A DNA stretch of 64,000 bases from Arachis hypogaea (GCF_003086295.3 NC_092044.1:70561213-70625212), one strand, 5' to 3'; counted from the first letter of the stretch, positions 44,474 through 56,877 are shown. Numbers and translations are program-made. The notes: generated by a model from the sequence alone, not told the origin.

Positions 44474-45996
44474 ATGAAAGAGAAGAGAACAAGAAAGTAT
44501 GGAGTCCTCTATGTCACAGTATAGAGATTCCTTGAGGTGTCAGAGGAAAAGAAGAATAGAAGGAGAAGGTAGAAGAGTTCGAACTTATCAAGAGAGATTG
44601 AGTTCGAATTGTTGATAGTGGAGGAGTGTTAGTCCTTAAATAGAAGGATGTGAGAAGAGGGGAAGAATTTTCGAAAATAAAGTAAAAGATTTTGAAACAA
44701 TTAAAAGAATTTTTGAAAAATTGATTGATGATTTTCGAAAACTAAGATTGAGAAAGAAATAAAGTGATTTTTGAAAAAGATTTTGAAATTAGAAATCAAA
44801 AAGATATGATTGAAAACTATTTTGAAAAAGATGTGATTAAGAAGATATGACTGAAAAACAATTTAAAAAGATTTGATTTTTAAAATTAATGACTTGGCTA
44901 ACAAGAAATTTAAAAGACATGATTCAGACATTAAACCTTTCTCAACAGAAAAGGCAACATACTTGAAAGTTTTAAATCAAATCATTAATTGTTAGCAAGT
45001 ATTTTTGAAAATGGAAAGAAATTGATTTTGAAAAGATATGATTGAAAAGATATGATTTGAAAAAGATTTGATTTTGAAAAATTATGAAAATTTGAAAAAA
45101 AATCTGAATTAAAAACAAAATCTTCCCTCTTGTGCCATCCTGGCATTAAAGACCCAGAATGGTATCCATTCTGGCGTTTAACGCCCAAAATGCTACCCTT
45201 TTGGGCGTTAAACGCCCAGCCAGGTACCCTGGCTAGCGTTTAAACGCCAGTTTTCCTTCTTCACTGGGCGTTTTGAACGCCCAGCTTTTTCTGTGTAATT
45301 CCTCTGCTGTATGTCCTGAATCTTCAATTCTCTGTATTATTGACTTGAAAAGACACAAATTAAGAATTTTTTTTTGAATTTTTAATGATGAGGAATAATC
45401 AAAATGCAACTAAAATCAAATAAACAATGCATGCAAGACACCAAACTTAGAAGTTTGTATACTATTGACACCAACAAATTGAGAATGCATATGAGAAACA
45501 ACAAAACACTCAAGACAAGAGAATTTAAAGATCAGAGCAAGGAAATCATCAAGAACAACTTGAAGATCAATGAAGAACAAAATGCATGTAATTTTCGAAA
45601 ATTAGAAGAGTAAAGACATGCAATTGATACCAAACTTAAAATGAGACACTAGACTCAAACAAGAAACATAAAATTTTTTTTGGTTTTTATGATTTTGTAA
45701 TTTTTTTGGATTTTTCAAAAATTGAGTGGAAAAGAAAATAAGGATATCAAAATTCTTAATAAGAATTTCCAGGAATCATGCAATGTTAGTCTAAAGCTTT
45801 AGTCTAGAGAAATTAGACATGGCTACCCAAGCTTCAGCAGGACATTACATTCAACAGCTAAATTGATGAGAATCAATCAGCTTTTGTGATGATAAGAACA
45901 TCACCTTGAAACTCTAGAATTCATTCTTAAGAATTCTGAAGAAAAATACCTAATCTAAGCAACAAGATGTACTGTCAGTTGTCCAAACTCAAACAA
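44474..45996 (-). other. Leader of element E
   Basis: Untranslated sequence between primer site and gag. A palindrome cluster lies at about 45130-45285, with AAGTTTGGTGT on the minus strand at 45438-45448 and many GAAAAAGAT-type words. The palindrome cluster is absent from the matching place in G. Confidence 0.65.
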
Positions 45997-46014
45997 TCCC
46001 CGACAACGGCGCCA
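45997..46014 (-). other. Primer binding site of element E (tRNA-Asp, one mismatch)
   Basis: The plus strand reads TCCCCGACAACGGCGCCA, which differs from the tRNA-Asp 3' end by one base (CGGC to CGAC). Confidence 0.8.
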
Positions 46015-47755
46015 AAAACTTGGTGCACGAAATTGTGATCATCAATGGCGCCATCAACATGGTACGCTCAATTGCAATCTCAACTCTTTATCACAACTTT
46101 GCACAACTGACCAGCAAGTGCACTGGGTCGTCCAAGTAATAAACCTTACGCGAGTAAGGGTCGATCCCACGGAGATTGTTGGTATGAAGCAAGCTATGGT
46201 CATCTTGTAAATCTCAGTCAGGCAGATTCAAATGGTTATGGAGGATTAATGATTAAAAGATAAATAAAACATAAAATAAAGATAGAGATACTTATGTAAT
46301 TCATTGCTGAGAATTTCAGATAAGCGTATGGAGATGCTTTGTCCCTTCCGTCTCTCTGCTTTCCTACTGCCTTCATCCAATCCTTCTTACTCCTTTCCAT
46401 GGCAAGCTGTATGTTGGGCATCACCGTTGTGAATGGCTACAGTCCCGTCCTCTCAGTGAAAATGTTCAACGCGCTCTGTCACAGCATGGCTATTCATCTG
46501 TCGGTTCTCGATCATGTCGGAATAGAATCCAGTGATTCTTTTGCGTCTGTCACTAACGCCCCACAATCGCGAGTTTGAAGCTCATCACAGTCATTCAATC
46601 CTTGAATCCTACTCAGAATACCACAGACAAGGTTTAGACCTTCCGGATTCTCAAGAATGCCGCCATCAATTCTAGCTTATACCACGAAGATTCTGATTAA
46701 GGAATCCAAGAGATATCCACTCAATCTAAGGTAGAATAGAGGTGGTTGTTGATGGTGTTTTTGTGGAAAAACAAATTTCCAACACACAAATCCAACCGGC
46801 AAGTATACCGGGTCGCATCAAGTAGTAATAACTCACTTAGAGTGAGGTCGATCCCACAGGGATTGATGGATCAAGCAATTTTAGTGGGTGATTAGTTTAG
46901 TCAAGCTAACATTGAGTGAATTGTGTGAAGTGTAGCCAACAGAAAGTAAATGGCAGGGAATTAAAAGTGCAGAATAATTAAATTGCTGAAACTTAAATTG
47001 CAAGAAACGTAAATTGCATCAAAAATAAAGGGGTTGGGTGCTGGAAATTAAAGAGAGCAATAGAGTAAGCAACTAGAAATTTAAATTGCAGAAAATGTAA
47101 ATGTGCAGGAAATTAAATCAAGCTCAATGTGAACAAAGATGTGAAAGTGCAGAATGCAGGAAAGGAAATTGCAGAAAAGTAAATGTAGCAGAAGAGGAAT
47201 GAAACAGAAAGTAAAATGTAGCTCAATTTCAATAGCTAAGGAAAAGTTGAAGATCTCAGGGGTGGAGGATACTAGAAAACAAGTCTAGATCTCAATCCCT
47301 TCCTTGATCCAATAGAGAATAATTGCAGAAGAAAAGAGAGAAGCAATCAGTGAAGACTCAAATTCAATCCTCAATTTCTTAGAAATCTGCAGAAAGTAAA
47401 CAAAGAGAATTCTCAAAGTGAGAATGAAACAGAATTCCTCCAATCTCACTCAAGATTCCAAACAGAAAAGAAAACTAAGAGAGAGCTATCTACTGCTACT
47501 AATCCCTAATGGAGCAAGCCTTCCGAGCTCTAATTGATGCCTTTAAATAGGCTTTACAAAATAAAAAATGAAAATGAAATTAAAACAAATTACAAAAATG
47601 AAAATCCTAATTTAATTGATCCATGTGCCTTTGAGTGATGATGTGGGCTTTGCTTGCTTTGGATTTGAGGGAAAATGGGTCTTGGATGGCCTTGATTTAA
47701 TTTGGTGAGGAATTGAATTTATATGAAAGTTGGCCCATATGTTGCTCCCAGGAGG

Positions 47756-48374
47756 CTGCCCTGCCCTTGTGGAGGGCAGGGTAGGATTTGGTGTTGGTGC
47801 ATGCGTGGTGCGGGCGTGGTGCAGGCTGGTGCGCAAGATGCTGCCCTGCCCTCGCGGAGGGCAGGGCAGAAAAAATTGGTGCACCAGAATTGTGCCACGG
47901 TGCGCTGCTGGTGCTGCCAGATGATGCTGCGGTGCGCCAGAAGGGTGCCTTGGTGCGCCAGAATTGTGCACCAACAAAATGCTGCCCTGCCCTCGCGGAG
48001 GGCAGGGCAGTGTTTCCACTTTGACGTCCCGAGTTCGAAACTTGGATGCTACACACGCTACCCATTTTCCTTGGTTTTCTTGGCACCAAAGTAAGGCCTA
48101 GTTTCTTGCTTCCTCATAGCCCTTAAAGATGCCTTTCGTTCCTGCCTCAATTGTACGCCAAATATAGATTGCTACATATCATTGGAAAGCTCTGAATGTC
48201 AGCTTTCCAACGCAACTGGAAACACATCAATCAGATGTCTGTAGCTCAAGTTATAGCCCTTTGAAGTAGGCATGGTCATGCTGTGAGCGGCCAGATTTTA
48301 ACTTAGCGAAAATTTGCTCCAACCTCACTTTGTTTCATCATGATTCTGCCCTGCCCTTGGCAAGGGCAGGGCAG
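47756..48374 (-). repeat. Four long GC-rich hairpins in solo LTR F
   Basis: Copies at 47756-47784, 47841-47869, 47982-48010 and 48346-48374. Each has 12-base arms of CTGCCCTGCCCT and AGGGCAGGGCAG (the first copy has one arm mismatch) around a variable 5-base centre such as CGCGG or TGGCA. They lie downstream of the presumed promoter, so would be in the transcript. Confidence 0.85.
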
Positions 48375-48412
48375 TGTGCGTGCTGGTTGCTTCCTCCTTT
48401 GATTTGGTCATG

Positions 48413-48436
48413 GGCCACGCTTTTAAAAGCGTGGCC
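48413..48436. repeat. 24-base perfect palindrome in solo LTR F
   Basis: GGCCACGCTTTT followed by its exact reverse complement, 39 bases from the last long hairpin. Confidence 0.8.
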
Positions 48437-48972
48437 TAAGGCTCCAAAGTGTGCTCCAACTTCAAAGTGTGTCCCAAAGCTCTTTTTTCTCCTTTTTTGT
48501 GCTTCTTTGCTTCTTTTTCTTCTTATTTCCTACAAGATTTATAAAATTAAAATATCAAGAAAATATATCATTTAAGTACAAAAGCATTCAATATTTAAGC
48601 ACAAATTATCAATTTCTTGTATGAAAAGCATAGAAAAATAGGTATATGATGACATGTCATCAGTTGTCAGGCACACGTTCATAGGTGAGAATGATGATGA
48701 GTGTCACGGATCATCACATTCATCAAGTTGAGGAACAAGTGGTATCTTAGAACAAGAATAAGCTGAATTGAATAGAAAAACAATAGTAATTGCATTAATA
48801 CTCGAGGTACAGCAGAGCTCCACACCTTAATCTATGGTGTGTAGAAACTCCACCGTTGAAAATACATAAGAACAAGGTCTAGACATGGTCGTGAGGCCAG
48901 CCCCATGATCTAAGATAGCATAAGACTACTCAAAGATAGCTACCAAGATGAAAATACAATAGCAAAAGGTCC

Positions 48973-48980
48973 TATTTATA
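48973..48980 (-). promoter_or_regulatory. Candidate TATA box in the 5' LTR of E
   Basis: TATAAATA on the minus strand, at the same place as TATAAATA in G and TATAAAAA in A. Solo LTR F lies downstream of it and so would be transcribed with E. Confidence 0.5.
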
Positions 48981-49578
48981 GAGAACTAGTAGCTTAGGGT
49001 TTACAAAAATGAGTAAATGACGTAAAAATCCACTTCCGGGCCCACTTGGTGTGTGCTTGGGCTGAGCATTGAAGCTTTCATGTGTAGAGACTTTTCTTGG
49101 AGTTAAACGCCAGCTTTTGTGCCAGTTTGGGCGTTTAACTCCCACTTCTGTGCCAGTTCCGGCGTTAAACGCTGGGCAGTCTTGAGCTGATTTGGAACGC
49201 CGGTTTGGGCCATCAAATCTCGGGCAAAGTATGGACTATTATATATTTCTGGAAAGCCCAGGATGTCTACTTTCCAACTCAATTGAGAGCGCGCCAATTG
49301 GGCTTCTGTAGCTCCAGAAAATCCACTTCGACTGCAGGGAGGTCAGAATCCAACAGCATCTGCAGTCCTTTTTCAGCCTCTGAATCAGATTTTTGCTCAG
49401 GTCCCTCAATTTTAGCCAGAAAATACCTGAAATCACAGAAAAATACACAAACTCATAGTAAAGTCCAGAAAAGTGAATTTTAAATAAAAACTAATAAAAA
49501 TATAAGAAAAACTAACTAAAACATACTAAAAACATACTAAAAACAATGTCAAAAAGCGTATAAATTATCCGCTCATCA

Positions 49579-49583
49579 CAAGC
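49579..49583 (+). repeat. Target-site duplication of element E, right copy (CAAGC)
   Basis: Follows the LTR end CGCTCATCA and matches 37398-37402. The protease frame of B resumes immediately after it. Confidence 0.88.
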
Positions 49584-50100
49584 TCTATGTGATCTTGGGG
49601 CAAGTATCAACCTGATACCTGCATCTACTATCAAAAAGCTTGGTTTGACTGAAGAGGTCAAACCAACCCGGATATGTCTCCAACTTGCTGATGACTCCAT
49701 TAAATACCTATCAGGCGTGATTAAAGATATGATTGTCAAGGTTGGGCCATTTGCCTTTCCTATTGACTTTGTGGTGTTGGAAATGGAGGAGCACAAGAGT
49801 GCAACTCTCATTCTAGGAAGACCTTTCCTAGCAACTGGCCGAACCCTCATTGACGTCCAAAAAGGGGAAGTAACCCTGAGAGTCAATGAAGATGAGTTCA
49901 AGTTGAATGTTGTCAAAGCTATGCAGCATCCAGACACCCCAAATGACTGCATGAGCATTGATATTATTGACTCTCTGGTAAAAGAGATCAATATGATTGA
50001 GAGTCTTGAATCAGAGCTGGAGGATATCTTTAAAGATGTTCAGCCTGATCTGGAGGAATCAGAGAGAATAATAGAACCTCTGAAAATCCCTTAGGAAGAG
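49584..50100 (+). pseudogene. Protease region of element B, continuing after E
   Basis: Resumes directly with CDLGASINLIPASTI, where DLG is the retropepsin-type active-site triad. LILGRPFLATGRTLIDV follows at about 49810. The region ends with the ELEDIFKDVQPD linker and a stop near 50092. The protease would cleave the polyprotein during particle maturation. Insertion E split the gene immediately before the active site. Confidence 0.85.
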
Positions 50101-53006
50101 GAGAAACCTCCTAAACACGAGCTCAAACCATTACCACCATCCCTGAAATATGCATTTCTGGGAGAAGGTGATACCTTTCCTGTAATTATATGCTCTACCT
50201 TAGAGCCACAGGAAGAGGAAGCACTAATTCAAGTGCTAATGACACACAAGACAGCTCTTGGGTGGTCCATCAGTGATCTTAAGGGCATTAGCCTAGCCAG
50301 ATGCATGCACAAGATCTTATTGGAGGGTGACGCTAAGCAGTGGTTCAACCACAAAGGCGGCTGAATCCAGCCATGAAGGAGGTGGTGTAGAAGGAGGTCA
50401 CTAAATTACTAGAGGCTAGGATTATTTATCCTATTTCTGATAGCCCCTGGGTAAGCGCTGTCCAAGTCGTCCCTAAGAAGGGTGGCATGATAGTGGTTCA
50501 TAATGAAAAAAATGAACTGGTTCCAACAAGAACAGTTACAGGGTGGCGTATGTGTATTGATTATAGAAGGCTAAATACAGCTACCAGAAAGGATCATTTT
50601 CCTTTACCATTTATAGACCAGATGCTAGAAAGACTAACAGGTCATAAATACTACTGCTTCCTGGATGGATATTCAGGTTATAATCAAATTGCAGTAGATC
50701 CCCAGGATCAAGAGAAAACAGCATTCACATGTCCATCCGGAGTATTTGCATGCAGAAGGATGCCATTTGGTCTGTGCAATGCACCTGTAACCTTTCAAAG
50801 GTGCATGCTCTCTATTTTCTCTGATATGGTGGAAAAATTCCTAGAAGTCTTCATGGATGACTTTTCAGTGTTTGGAGACTTATTCAGCTCCTGTCTTGAC
50901 CATCTAGCACTTGTTCTAATGAGGTGCCAAGAGACTAACCTGGTTTTAAACTGGGAGAAATGTCACTTTATGGTGACTGAAGGAATTGTCCTTGGACACA
51001 AAATTTCGAACAAGAAAATAGAGGTGGATCAAGCTAAGGTAGAGGTAATTAAAAAATTACCACCACCTGCCAATGTTAAGGCAATCAAAAGCTTTCTGGG
51101 GCATGCAGGATTCTATAGGAGGTTTATAAAGGATTTTTCAAAAATTGCGAATTCTCTAAGTAATCTGCTAGCTGCTGACATGCCATTTATCTTTGACAAG
51201 GAGTGTCTGCAGGCATTTGAGACTCTGAAAGCTAAGCTGGTCACAGCAGCAGTCATCTCTGCACCAGACTGGATATTACCTTTTGAACTAATGTGTGATG
51301 CCAGTGACCATGCCATTGGTGCAGTGATGGGACAAAGGCATGACAAGCTTCTCCACGTCAATTACTATGCCAGTCATGTTCTAAATGACGCATAGAAGAA
51401 CTACACAACCACAGAAAAAGAGTTACTTGCAGTGGTTTACGCCATTGACAAGTTCAGATCTTATTTAGTAGGATCAAAAGTGATTGTGTACACTGACCAT
51501 GCTGCTCTTAAATATCTACTCACAAAGCAGGATTCAAAACCCAGACTCATAAGATGGGTGTTGCTTCTGCAAGAGTTTGATATAGAAATAAGAGACAAAA
51601 AAGGGACAGAGAATCAAGTAGTAGATCACCTGTCCCGAATAGAACCAGTAGAAGGGGCGTCCCTCTCTCTTACTGAGATCTCTGAAAACTTTCTGGATGA
51701 GCAACTATTTGCCATCCAGGAGGTGCCATGGTTTGCAGACATTGCAAACTACAAGGCAGTAAGATTCATACCCAAAGAGTACAGTAGGCAGCAAACAAAG
51801 AAATTGATCACGTATGTAAAGTACTATCTTTGGGATGAACCATATCTCTTCAAGAGATGTGCAGACGGAGTAATCCGTAGATGTGTGCCTAAAGAAGAAG
51901 CACAAAAGATCCTCTGGCACTGCCATGGATCACAGTATGGAGGACATTTTGGAAGTGAGCGAACAGCCACAAGAGTCCTCCAATGTGGCTTTTATTGGCC
52001 TACTCTCTATAAAGATTCCCGAGTGTTTGTACTTAATTGTGACAGTTGCCAAAGATCTGGCAATCTGCCTCACAGTTATGCCATGCCTCAACAAGGGATC
52101 TTGGAGATTGAGTTGTTTGATGTATGGGGTATTGACTTCATGGGGCCATTCCCACCATCATACTCAAACACTTATATTCTGGTGGCAGTGGATTATGTAT
52201 CCAAATGGGTGGAAGCTATAGCAACACCCACTAATGGTACTAAGACAGTGCTGAAATTCCTCCAGAAACACATCTTCAGCAGATTTGGTATCCCTAGAGT
52301 ACTAATCAGTGATGGGGGCACTCATTTTTGCAATAAATAGCTTTACTCTGCTTTGGTTCGATATGGAGTAAGCCACAGGGTAGCCACTCCATATCATCCA
52401 CAGACAAATGGGCAAGTTGAAGTCTCTAATAGAGAACTTAAAAGAATCCTGGAACGGACTGTGATTAACCGTAGAAGGGATTGGGCAAGAAGCTTGGATG
52501 ATGCTCTGTGGGCATACAGAACAGCATTCAAGACTCCTATAGGAACTTCTCCATACCAGCTTGTGTATGGAAAAGCCTGTCTTTTGCCAGTGGAACTGGA
52601 ACATAAGGCCTACTGGGCAACCAGATTCCTAAACCTTGATGCCAAGTTAGCTGGAGAAAAACGATTGCTCCAGTTAAATGAGCTAGAGGAATTCAGACTT
52701 AATTCTTTCGAAAATGCAAAAATTTACAAAGAGAAAGCAAAAAGATGGCATGATAAGAAACTGTCATCCAGAGTCTTTGAGCCAGGGCAGAAAGTTCTGC
52801 TATTTAATTCTAGGCTCAGATTAGTCCCCGGGAAATTGAAATCCCGACGGAGAGGACCATATGTGATTACAAGTGTGTCACCATATGGATACGTAGAGAT
52901 TCAGGATAATGATTCTAACAAAAAGTTCATTGTTAATGGAAAGAGAGTCAAACATTATCTTGAAAGCAATTTTGAGCAAGAATGCTCAAAACTGAGACTT
53001 AATTAG
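50101..53006 (+). pseudogene. pol: RT, RNase H and integrase of element B, broken
   Basis: RT has GWRMCIDYRRLN, YCFLDGYSGYNQIAVD and RRMPFGLCNAP, and retains the catalytic FMDD at 50850-50861. RNase H has [13 protein letters not shown] and VYTDHAAL. Integrase has [16 protein letters not shown]...[25 protein letters not shown] and [12 protein letters not shown]. The C-terminal domain ends at the TAG 53004-53006. Breaks: a one-base deletion near 50335 (GCTAAGCAGTGG where A has GCTAAGCCAGTGG), a TAG near 51393 and a TAG at 52338-52340. It is much less decayed than A. Confidence 0.92.
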
Positions 53007-53047
53007 AGCTCAGTAGTAGTCCAGCTAAAGACAATAAAGAAGCGCTT

Positions 53048-53065
53048 GCTGGGAGGCAACCCAGC
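53048..53065 (+). other. Post-pol stem-loop (AGGCAA loop), element B
   Basis: GCTGGGAGGCAACCCAGC, 41 bases after the pol stop. Compared with A, both members of the outer base pairs have changed (AT...AT to GC...GC), which keeps the stem. Confidence 0.7.
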
Positions 53066-54084
53066 CATTTACAAAGCTTATTTGTTAATTAATTGATTTT
53101 TACAGGTATATGTCAATTATCTTCAAGGTAAAATAGCAATTGCTTAAGTTCACAGAGTTACAGAAGGATCCAAAGGATAAAACAGCAAAAAGGAAGTTCA
53201 CTGGTGCGAAAAAGCCAGCAAAAGCTGTTTTGGGTGTTGAACACACAAAATAAGCACTTACTGGGCCTTCAACGCCAGTAAAGATAGCCATCTGAGCGTT
53301 AAACGCCAGAAAGGAGCATCTTCTGGGCGTTGAACGCTAGAAAGAAGCACCTTCTGGGCGTTCAACGCTAGATTTACAGCGTCCTGGGCGTTCAGAAAAA
53401 CGCCCAGTGACAAAGGAGTTCCTGGCGTTGAACGCCAGAAAGAAGCAACAACTGGGCGTTGAACGCCCAGGAGAAGCTGCACATGGGCGTTAAACGCCCA
53501 AAACATGCAGCGTTTGGGCGTTTAACGCCAGGATGGTGGGGAGGAGGTAAATTCGATTTTACTTCAATTTTTTTTTTAATTTTTATGTTCCAATTCATGA
53601 TTTCTTGCATAAACATGTTACAAATTCTCATCCTTTAATTCCAAAAATTTTAATCCTAATTTCTAAAAACCCTTTTTCAAAAATATCAAATGTATCTTAA
53701 TCCATAAACACAAATCTTTTTCCAATCCAATCCAACTCTTTTTCAAAATTTTCAAAACTCAATTATCTTTTAAAATCTTTTTCAAAATAAAAATTTAGAT
53801 TTATCTTTTTCAAATATCATTAACATTTTTTTAATTTTAAATTATATCTTTTTCTTATCTTATTTATCTTTTATAAATCATATCTTCTATCTTATCTTTC
53901 TTCAATATTTTCGAAAACCCAACCCCCCTCCCTTTGAATCCACATTCGGCCTCCCTCCTCTCATCCACCATTCGACACTAGCTCTCCTTCTATCCCTCTC
54001 CTTTCTTTTCTTTTGCTTGAGGACAAGCAAACCTCTAAGTTTAGTGTGTTTATCTGTGATCACTAAACCATACCCACTAAGATC
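53066..54084 (+). other. Region between pol and ORF2 of element B
   Basis: A dense cluster of GGCGTTNAACGCC-type palindromes lies at about 53265-53535, followed by T-rich sequence to about 53910. A C-rich stretch comes next. Stem-loop TTGCTTGAGGACAAGCAA (54013-54030) is followed by CTAAGTTTAGTGTG, 55 bases before the ORF2 start. No clear TATA box. Confidence 0.7.
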
Positions 54085-55150
54085 ATGGTTCCTAAAGGAA
54101 AACAACCCACTCCAAGAGGCAAGAAAGAGAGTATTCCAAAACTACTTTGGAATCAAGGGAAGTTCTTAACCAAAGAACATTCAGACCATTACTACAAAAT
54201 AATGGGTCTAAGATCAGTGATCCCAGAAGTCAAATTCGATCTGAAAGAAGATGAATATCCGGAGATCCAAGAGCAAATTCGAAACAGGAACTGTGAAATC
54301 CTAGCTAATCCTGAAACAAAAGTGGGAAGGAATATGGTTTAGGAGTTCTACGCTAATCTGTGGCAAACAGATAGGCAGAGAATATCTGGAACTGCCCTCT
54401 ATGACTATCGAACCTTGGTAAGAGGAAAGATTGTTCACATCCATCCTGAAAAAATCAGGGAGATCTTTAAGCTGCCTCAGCTAAAAGATGACCCAGACTC
54501 CTTTAATAGGAGAATGATGAGAACAAACAAGGGCCTGGACAAGATTCTAGAGGATATATGCATCCCTGGAGTCAGGTGGACCACCAGCACCACGGGTGTC
54601 CCAAATCAACTCAAGAGAGAAGATCTCAAACCAGTAGCCAGAGGCTGGCTGGACTTCATTGGGTGTTCTATATTGCCCTCTAGTAACCGTTCTGAAGTCA
54701 AGATTAAAAGAGCAGTGATGATTCACTGCATTATGTTGGGAAAAGAAGTAGAAGTTCATCAGTTAATTTCGTGTGAACTTTACATAATAGCAAACAAGAA
54801 ATCCAAAGACACCAAATTGGCTTATCCAAGCCTAATCTCTATGCTATGTAAAGATGGGAATAACTGAATATATCTCAGTTGAGTGGCCAATCACCAAAAT
54901 ATCAATGGAAAAACAACAAGTGCAGGATGACTCCATCAAAAGGAGAGCACAGGAATTCCTCCCAGAAATCCCTCAATTTGAATAATGGGAGCATCTTGAA
55001 GCATCTGTTACCAAGTTGCAAGAAGCTATGGACCAAATAAAGGAAGAACAGAATAATCAAAATAGCATGCTTTGCAAATTGCTTAGGGAACAAGAAGAGC
55101 AAGGGTGTGACTTAAAGGAACTGAAGCGTCAAAAATTATCTCTTGAAGGA
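54085..55150 (+). pseudogene. ORF2 of element B (plant transposon protein domain), broken
   Basis: Starts at ATG 54085 (MVPKGKQPTPRGKKE). The domain includes EFYANLW, IREIFKLPQL, RGWLDFIGCSILPSSNRSEV and a KAVMIHCIMLGKEVEVHQ-like block. It matches the putative plant transposon protein family often found after pol in Athila-like elements. A TAG at 54340-54342 and a frameshift near 54860 break it. The C-terminal part is a Glu/Gln/Lys coiled coil cut at 55150 by element G. No signal peptide or membrane segment is visible, so an envelope role is unlikely. Confidence 0.8.
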
Positions 55151-56853
55151 TGATGAGCGGATAATTTATACGCTTTTTGGCATTGTTTTTAGGTAGTTTT
55201 TAGTAAGTTCAAGCTACTTTTAGGGATGTTTTCATTAGTTTTTATGTTAAATTCACATTTCTGGACTTTACTATGAGTTTGTGTGTTTTTCTGTGATTTC
55301 AGGTAATTTCTGGCTGAAATTGAGGGACTTGAGCAAAACTCTGAAAAAGGCTGACAAAAGGACTACTGATGCTGTTGGAATCTGACCTCCCTGCACTCGA
55401 AATGGATTTTATGGAGCTACAGATCTCCAAATAGCGCGCTCTGAACGGCGTTGGAAATTAGACATCCAGAGCTTTCCAGCAATATATAATAGTTCATACT
55501 TTATTCTGAAATTGACGACGTAACTTGGCGTTGAACGCCAAGTACATGCTGCTGTCTGGAGTTAAACGCCAGAAACACGTCATTATCCGGAGTTGAACGC
55601 CCAAAACACGTTATAACTTGGACTTCAACTCCAAGAAAAGCCTCAGCTTGTGGATAGATCAAGCTCAGCCCAAGCATACACCAAGTGGGCCCCGGAAGTG
55701 GATTTATGCATCAATTACTTACTCATGTAAACCCTAGTAGCTAGTCTAGTATAAATAGGATAAGTTACTATTGTATTAGACATCTTTTGACAGTTTAATC
55801 TTTTGACTTTGTAGTCTTTGATCATTCGGTCTCTTGATCATTCAGGGGGCTGGCCATTCGGCCATGCCTGAACCTTTCACTTATGTATTTTCAACAGTGG
55901 AGTTTCTGCACACCATAGATTAAGGGTGCGGAGCTCTGCTGTACCTCAAATTTCAATACAATTACTATTACTTTTTATTCAATTCTCTTTTATTCTTATT
56001 CCAAGATATACGTTGCACTTCAACTTGATGAATGTGATGATCCGTGACACTCATCATCATTCTCACCTATGAACGCGTGTGACTGACAACCACCTCCGTT
56101 CTACTTTAGGCCGGGCGCATATCTCTTAGATTCCCCAACAGAATCTTCGTGGTATAAGCTAGAATTGATGGCGGCATTCATGAGATTCCGGAAAGTCTAA
56201 ACCTTGTCTATGGTATTCCGAGTAGGATTCTGGGATTGAATGACTGTGACGAGCTTCAAACTCCTGAAGGCTGGGCGTGATGACAAACGCAAAAGAATCA
56301 AGGGATTCTATTCCAACCTGATTGAGAACCGACAGATGATTAGCCGTGCTGTGACAGAGCATAGGACCATTTTCACTGAAAGGATGGGATGTAGCCTTTG
56401 ACAATGGTGATTCCCTACATACAGCTTGCCATGGAAAGGAGTAAGAAGGATTGGATGAATGTAATAAAAAAGTAGAGATACGAGAGGAGCACAGCATCTC
56501 CATACGCCTATCTGAAATTCCCACTATTGATTTACATAAGTATTTCTATCCCTTTTTATTTTCTATTTATTATTAATTTTCGAACTCATCATAAACCAAT
56601 TTAATCTGCCTAACTGAGATTTACAAGGTGACCATAGCTTGCTTCATACCAACAATCTCTGTGGGATCGACCCTTACTCACGTAAGGTATTACTTGGATG
56701 ACCCAGTACACTTGTTGGTTAAGTTGAACGGAGTTATGATCACACCAGGGATTATTAAGATCCCAATTTATCACACCATGATCTCTTTGGGGTATTTTTG
56801 ATTTCACACGAATACAAAGAGACCAACTTTGAGGATCACAATTTTGTCCACCA
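55151..56853 (+). repeat. 5' LTR of element G
   Basis: TGATGAGCGG to TTTTGTCCACCA, 1703 bp. Palindromes lie at about 55525-55600 and the conserved CCTTACTCACGTAAGG structure near 56670. Confidence 0.9.
55750..55757 (+). promoter_or_regulatory. Candidate TATA box in the 5' LTR of G
   Basis: TATAAATA in GTCTAGTATAAATAGGATAA, about 600 bases into the LTR, as in A and E. Confidence 0.55.
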
Positions 56854-56859
56854 AGTTTT

Positions 56860-56877
56860 TGGCGCCGTTGCCGGGGA
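56860..56877 (+). other. Primer binding site of element G (tRNA-Asp)
   Basis: TGGCGCCGTTGCCGGGGA, six bases after the LTR end. Confidence 0.85.

Larger units (their letters stand above)
46750..48662 (-). mobile_element. Solo LTR F, a different LTR family
   Basis: TGATGG...GTCATCA termini, 1913 bp, with the TSD GTTGT at 46745-46749 and 48663-48667, inside the 5' LTR of E. The undisturbed sequence is seen at 38123 in the other LTR. On the minus strand it ends with a region resembling the end of the Athila-like LTRs (GGGATCGACCTCACT, then TACTTGATGCGACCCGG), but the rest is unrelated. It contains four 29-base hairpins and a 24-base perfect palindrome. No internal sequence, so it is probably a recombination product. 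Confidence 0.88.
37403..49578 (-). mobile_element. Non-autonomous Athila-like element E (gag plus ORF2, no pol)
   Basis: LTRs at 37403-39042 and 46021-49578 (the latter split by solo LTR F), a tRNA-Asp-type primer site beside the right LTR, and the TSD CAAGC (37398-37402 and 49579-49583) define a minus-strand element. It encodes gag-protease and ORF2 but no RT, RNase H or integrase. The gag-protease region goes straight to the post-ORF hairpin. Both LTRs are 1640 bp once F is removed. They differ at five sites in the first 180 bases, so the insertion is fairly recent. Confidence 0.92.
46021..49578 (-). repeat. 5' LTR of element E, interrupted by solo LTR F
   Basis: The parts 46021-46749 and 48668-49578 together match the 3' LTR in length and sequence once F and one TSD copy are left out. 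A TATA-like TATAAATA lies on the minus strand at 48973-48980, about 600 bases into the LTR. Confidence 0.9.

Noticed and set aside
47612..48094. Five overlapping frames of 64-135 codons in solo LTR F
   Set aside because: They are produced by the GC-rich hairpins and lie inside an LTR; Ala/Arg/Gly-rich translations look like composition artefacts.
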